A stretch of 8,566 nt of DNA, from the NCBI GenBank assembly GCA_021813065.1, contig JAKALZ010000065.1, positions 1 to 8,566 on the forward strand, given 5' to 3'. A program made the translations under genes and the position numbers. This document shows positions 5,413 through 8,566 of the stretch, piece after piece (within the stretch, counting starts at the first letter, position 1; each line of letters begins with the position of its first letter). The notes beneath the pieces are model-generated. The model saw only the letters and a list, made by a program, of their open reading frames with translations. It was not told where the DNA came from and searched no databases. This DNA is from a bacterium. GTDB taxonomy: Bacteria; Spirochaetota; Spirochaetia; Treponematales; Rectinemataceae.

Positions 5413-6444
5413 ATGAATCAACAAACATTCGACAGCGTGTCCGAAAAGGTCACGATCGACCACGTCGCGGCCTATTGCGGTTTCTCGAAGGCTACGGTTT
5501 CAAGAGTCATCAATAGGGAAGGCTCCGTAAAGCCGGCAACAGAAGCCAAGGTGCGAGAGGCCATCGAAAAGCTCGGCTATTCACCGAACAACGCCGCAAG
5601 CGCGCTCTCCGGTGGCAGGACAAAGACGATCGCCGTCTTTCTGCCCGACGTGAAGACCGAATACTACGCCACCCTCCTCACCGGCCTCGAAGAAGTCGCC
5701 GAAAAGCAATTCTTCAACATCATCATCAAGACACAGAACAACAAGAAGGCGCTGCTCGATCTCGCTATCAACAACAGGGTCGACGCTTTCATACTAAGGA
5801 ACAACGGGCTCAAGCCTTTCGACAACGATGTGCTCGTTACCTTGCAGCGCCGGGGCATCCCCGTCGTGTTCATTGGAAAACCGCCCACCGAGAGCGACTC
5901 GCACGCGATACTCATCGACAATGTCGGCGGCGCGCGCCTCATGGCTCACCACTACGCGCAACACGGTTTCAAGCGAATTCTTTTTATCGCCGGGCCGAAG
6001 GACAATCTCGACTCGAACGATCGGCTCTACGGTTTCAAGATGGGCCTCTCCGAAATGTCGGCAGAGGTCGAGGCGCTCGATGTGGTGTACGGGGACTTCT
6101 TGCGCGAATCAGGATACGAAGCGGCGAAGCAGTCGCTCGAAACGAAGACCTACGACGCCATTTTCGCCGCGAGCGACCACATGGCGCTCGGCGCGATTCT
6201 CTACTGCCGCGGCAAGGGAATTCGTGTGCCTGATGACATCGCCATCACGGGTTTCGACGATACGTTCTTCTCGGAATTTCTCGATCCGCCGCTCACCACC
6301 GTCCATCAACCCATGCAAGAGATCGGTTCCATCGCCATGGAGACCGTGCTTCGCATCCTCGAACAGCGTGATCCCCGTTTTCAGAAAATAATTCTCCCAA
6401 CCCAGCTTCAAATCCGGCAATCGTGCGGATGCGCGCACGTTTGA
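5413..6444 (+). CDS. LacI-family transcriptional regulator
   Basis: DNA-binding sugar-responsive regulator of 343 residues, the normal family length. Residues 13-60 hold the LacI helix-turn-helix TIDHVAAYCGFSKATVSRVIN, the third helix TEAKVREAIEKLGYSPN, and the hinge NAASALSGGRT, where ASAL replaces the common ARSL. The rest is a periplasmic-binding-protein-like effector domain: KTIAVFLPDV, RVDAFIL, GIPVVFIG, HGFKRILFIAGP, then DAIFAASDHMALGAI, DIAITGFDDTFFSEFLDPPLTTVHQP and a C-terminal RQSCGC. ATG 5413 is preferred over ATG 5365 because the promoter lies between them; no clear ribosome site precedes it. The binding-protein gene follows after 53 bp on the same strand, with no terminator visible, so the regulator and transporter are probably co-transcribed. 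The effector is unknown; LacI proteins usually bind sugars or phosphorylated sugars. Confidence 0.93.
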   Translation: MNQQTFDSVSEKVTIDHVAAYCGFSKATVSRVINREGSVKPATEAKVREAIEKLGYSPNNAASALSGGRTKTIAVFLPDVKTEYYATLLTGLEEVAEKQFFNIIIKTQNNKKALLDLAINNRVDAFILRNNGLKPFDNDVLVTLQRRGIPVVFIGKPPTESDSHAILIDNVGGARLMAHHYAQHGFKRILFIAGPKDNLDSNDRLYGFKMGLSEMSAEVEALDVVYGDFLRESGYEAAKQSLETKTYDAIFAASDHMALGAILYCRGKGIRVPDDIAITGFDDTFFSEFLDPPLTTVHQPMQEIGSIAMETVLRILEQRDPRFQKIILPTQLQIRQSCGCAHV

Positions 6445-6497
6445 GCGGAGCGATCTGGTTAAAGGCGAATTAGGATATTGCCATAAGGAGGCAAAAC

Positions 6498-7514
6498 ATG
6501 AAGGTGCTCAAAATCGCGTTCATCGCGCTCGTGCTCGTTTCGGGCATGTACGCGAAGGGGTCTGACCCCCTGACGATCTACGCCGCGCTCGACGAAAAGA
6601 CATCGAAAGAACTCGCGGCCGCCTTTACCCAGGCGACAGGCATTCCCGTCGAAATCGCGCTCCAGATCGAAGAGGCTGGCACAATCGCGGCGCGGATCAA
6701 AGCCGAATCGGCCCACGCGCGCGCGGATGTATTCATCGGCGGAAATTCGAACTTCCACGCCGATCTAGCTTCAGGGAACTATCTCGACAAGTACGTCTCG
6801 CCGGTCATCAAGGAAGCCAAGATCGAAACGAGGTTCATGGACCCCGACGGGTATTGGACCGGCTGGTATCTCGGCGCGCTCTGCTTCGTCTACAACAACA
6901 AGATGTACGAGCAGACATTCAAGCCGATGGGACTCAAGCCGCCCGCGACCTGGGACGACCTGCTCAATCCGGCCTACAAGGGCCTTGTGATCGGTTCGAA
7001 CCCCGCCACTACCGGCGGCGCCTACCTTATGGAGTGCGCGCAGATATTCAGGCTGGGCAGCGAGAAGGCCGGTTTCGACTACATCCGCCAGCTCGACAAG
7101 AATGTCGCGCAGTACACGAAGGGCGCGAACGGCTGCATCCCGCTCGTCGCGCAGGGTGAAGCCTATGTCGGCTTCGCCTGGGGGCACGACTCGCTGAAGC
7201 AGAAGGAACAGGGCAATCTCCCCATCACAGTCGTCTTCCCGAAGGACACTGGCTTCGAGATCGGCTGCGCGTCGGTGCTCAAGGGCGCGCCGAACCTCGA
7301 CGCCGCCCGGAAGTTCATCGACTTCCTCCTGAGCCCGGCTGCCGAGCAGATCAACGCGCGGAACGGCTACCGCTATCCGGTCCGCACCGGCGTAACCATG
7401 CCCGCGGGCGTTCCTCCCTTCGAGGACCTCAAGCTCGCGCCCTGGGACCTGAAGGCGGCTTCGGCCAATGTCGACGCATGGAAGAAGCAGTGGGCGGAAA
7501 TCACTGGCAAATAG
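6498..7514 (+). CDS. Ferric/AfuA-type ABC transporter substrate-binding protein
   Basis: Periplasmic binding protein of the COG1840 group (FbpA, AfuA, PhnS relatives), 338 residues, normal length. It starts with a signal peptide MKVLKIAFIALVLVSGMYA, likely cut after A19. The mature part shows LTIYAALDEKTSKELAAAFTQATGIPVEI, then the family motif RIKAESAHARADVFIGGNSNFHADLASGNYLDKY, then WTGWYLGALCFVYN, PPATWDDLLNPAYKG and a C-terminal NGYRYPVRTGV. AAGGAGG (6485-6491) is an excellent ribosome site 6 nt before the ATG. The permease gene follows after 120 bp containing a strong stem. The family transports iron, thiamine, aminoethylphosphonate or, in Actinobacillus AfuA, hexose phosphates. The LacI gene upstream and sugar genes nearby favour an organic, possibly phosphorylated-sugar ligand over iron, but binding residues cannot settle this. 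Confidence 0.9.
   Translation: MKVLKIAFIALVLVSGMYAKGSDPLTIYAALDEKTSKELAAAFTQATGIPVEIALQIEEAGTIAARIKAESAHARADVFIGGNSNFHADLASGNYLDKYVSPVIKEAKIETRFMDPDGYWTGWYLGALCFVYNNKMYEQTFKPMGLKPPATWDDLLNPAYKGLVIGSNPATTGGAYLMECAQIFRLGSEKAGFDYIRQLDKNVAQYTKGANGCIPLVAQGEAYVGFAWGHDSLKQKEQGNLPITVVFPKDTGFEIGCASVLKGAPNLDAARKFIDFLLSPAAEQINARNGYRYPVRTGVTMPAGVPPFEDLKLAPWDLKAASANVDAWKKQWAEITGK
6557..6569. repeat. GGGGTC-T-GACCCC palindrome inside the signal-peptide junction
   Basis: Perfect 6-bp arms around one base, lying in the codons for residues about 20-24 (KGSDP) just after the predicted signal-peptide cleavage site. Its G/C runs stand out from the surrounding codons. It may be chance, an RNA structure affecting early translation, or a remnant of an inserted palindromic element. 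Confidence 0.35.
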
Positions 7515-7538
7515 CGTCACTTTTCTGAATTTCAATTT

Positions 7539-7606
7539 GCCTGAGGGGCGGTTGCGGGTCATGGTTGGCCTGTCGCGGAACACGCGCGGCGCCGCCCCAG
7601 CCAGGC
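7539..7606 (+). promoter_or_regulatory. Long GC-rich stem between binding-protein and permease genes
   Basis: Outer arms GCCTG (7539-7543) / CAGGC (7602-7606) and inner arms GGGGCGG (7545-7551) / CCGCCCC (7592-7598) form a 12-bp interrupted stem with an approximately 40-nt GC-rich loop able to fold further. No T-run follows, so it is not a standard terminator. Its position matches the stems that in other transporter operons shield the upstream binding-protein message from 3' decay, letting it exceed permease levels. Confidence 0.5.
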
Positions 7607-7634
7607 ACATCATTTCGCGTATTCCGAGGCTGGT

Positions 7635-8566
7635 ATGAAGCGTGGGTCCTATCGTTCGAAATCGTATGAGGCGTCGCTCGTCGTGGCGATTTTCGTGATT
7701 GTTGCCTCTCTCTTGATATTCGTTATGTATCCCATCGTGGAAGTCTTTCTGTATCCCAAGGCGGGCGATTTTCTCGCGATCCTCAAGAACGCGCGGTACA
7801 TGAAGACGCTTCAGAACAGCCTCATCATGATGCTTCTCTCGACATCATCCTCTACTTTTCTGGGGTTCATTTTCGCGTACACAGTGACGCGGACCAATGT
7901 CCCTGGCCGTAAGCTCTTCAAGCTCATCAGCCTGCTGCCGCTCTTCTCTCCGCCCTTTATGGTCGCTTTCAGCTACATCATGATGTTCGGCAAGAACGGG
8001 CTCATCACGGCGGGCATCTTTCATGCCAAAGTGAATATTTTCGGATGGCAGGGTCTGTGGCTCGCCCAGACTATCGCCTTTTTCCCGGTTGCCTTCCTCG
8101 TGATGGAGGGAGTGCTGCAGTCGATCTCGCCCGGCCTCGAGAACGCGGGGCGGAACCTCGGCGCGACCGGATTCACGCTCTTCCGCACCATCACTTTCCC
8201 GCTCGCGCGCCCCGGCGTGGCGGGAGCGGCGCTCCTCGTGGCCATCCAGGTGCTCGCCGACTTCGGCAACCCGATCATCATTTCGGGAAGCTTCCCTGTG
8301 CTCGCCACCGAGGCCTGGATGCGCATCGAGGGCTGGGCTGACATCGCGGGCGCCGCGATCCTTTCGATTCTCCTTCTTCTGCCTTCGTTTGGCATATTTC
8401 TCCTCCAGCGGTACTGGGTTGGCCGCCGCTCCTATGTGACGATCACTGGCAAAATCGCCCAGGTCGAAATCCAGAAGACCAGCGCGCCCGTAAAGTGGAC
8501 ACTCTTCGGAATCTGCGCGCTCGTTTCGCTCCTCGTCGTCCTCGTGTACGTGGGCCTCATCATTGG
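7635..8566 (+). CDS. FbpB/AfuB-type ABC transporter permease (3' end off the window)
   Basis: Inner-membrane permease of an iron/hexose-phosphate-type importer, partner of the preceding binding protein. The first 310 residues are present with no stop. Hydrophobic segments occur near residues 13-35 (SLVVAIFVIVASLLIFVMY), 60-85, 98-120, 140-160, 195-215, 240-260 and again from about 290. The cytoplasmic ATPase-contact loop is clear: ENAGRNLGATGFTLFRTITFPLARPG, the EAA motif with its conserved Gly. The sequence continues past one permease unit (QRYWVGRRSYVTI, then a new hydrophobic segment near the edge), consistent with the fused two-unit FbpB form of roughly 500-700 residues. The ATG at 7635 has a weak GAGG site (7626-7629). 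An ATPase gene would be expected next, outside the window. Confidence 0.9.
   Translation, partial: MKRGSYRSKSYEASLVVAIFVIVASLLIFVMYPIVEVFLYPKAGDFLAILKNARYMKTLQNSLIMMLLSTSSSTFLGFIFAYTVTRTNVPGRKLFKLISLLPLFSPPFMVAFSYIMMFGKNGLITAGIFHAKVNIFGWQGLWLAQTIAFFPVAFLVMEGVLQSISPGLENAGRNLGATGFTLFRTITFPLARPGVAGAALLVAIQVLADFGNPIIISGSFPVLATEAWMRIEGWADIAGAAILSILLLLPSFGIFLLQRYWVGRRSYVTITGKIAQVEIQKTSAPVKWTLFGICALVSLLVVLVYVGLII

Noticed and set aside
5314..5463. 50-residue N-terminal extension of the metallo-beta-lactamase protein
   Set aside because: It would run through the predicted promoters and into the lacI gene; the homologous fold begins at the ATG at 5313.
6771..7613. Minus-strand frame of 280 residues antisense to the binding protein
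   Set aside because: Shadow frame; the plus strand has a signal peptide, strong ribosome site and family motifs.

Overview
The window looks like a carbohydrate-uptake and catabolism locus from a free-living or gut bacterium. Genes are moderately GC-rich and the longest intergenic gap is very AT-rich. Spirochaetota is my best guess from the style of the transporter, LacI and permease proteins, but no marker gene is present and this is inference only. Six genes are complete and one is cut off at each edge; no RNA gene, CRISPR array or transposase was seen.

Left part (1-4270). A ribose-type periplasmic sugar-binding protein runs leftward off the edge (353 to 1, minus strand). It diverges from a GntR/HutC-type regulator (684-1448) across a 330-bp AT-rich control region. 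That region holds a consensus-like minus-strand promoter, a hairpin at the expected 5' end of the transporter mRNA and several TGTAA/TTACA palindromes. After a repeat-rich gap with a 16-bp inverted repeat and 35-bp tandem units come a D-psicose/D-tagatose 3-epimerase family enzyme (1609-2475) and an unusually long FGGY sugar kinase (2495-4270). A plausible pathway is import of a rare sugar, C-3 epimerization of a ketose, then phosphorylation, with the GntR protein sensing the substrate. The exact sugar cannot be read from the sequence.

Middle (4228-5313, minus strand). A soluble ComEC-type metallo-beta-lactamase-fold protein converges on the kinase; the two genes overlap by 43 bp at their 3' ends. 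It carries a Pro/Ser-rich insertion made of 15-bp repeats. Its role here is unknown.

Right part (5413-8566). A LacI-family regulator is followed by a periplasmic binding protein of the ferric/AfuA type and the start of an FbpB/AfuB-like permease that continues beyond the window. The LacI promoter and the metallo-beta-lactamase promoter are divergent and share essentially one -35 box. A cre-like operator (13 of 14 positions) covers the predicted LacI transcription start, suggesting autoregulation. A long GC-rich stem separates the binding-protein and permease genes.

Two genes (epimerase, lacI) have near-consensus promoters placed so that their mRNAs would be leaderless or nearly so, while the GntR and binding-protein genes have strong Shine-Dalgarno sites. 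I saw no wholly new multi-gene system. The least explained items are the metallo-beta-lactamase protein, the intergenic repeat element and the LacI-linked 'iron-type' transporter.
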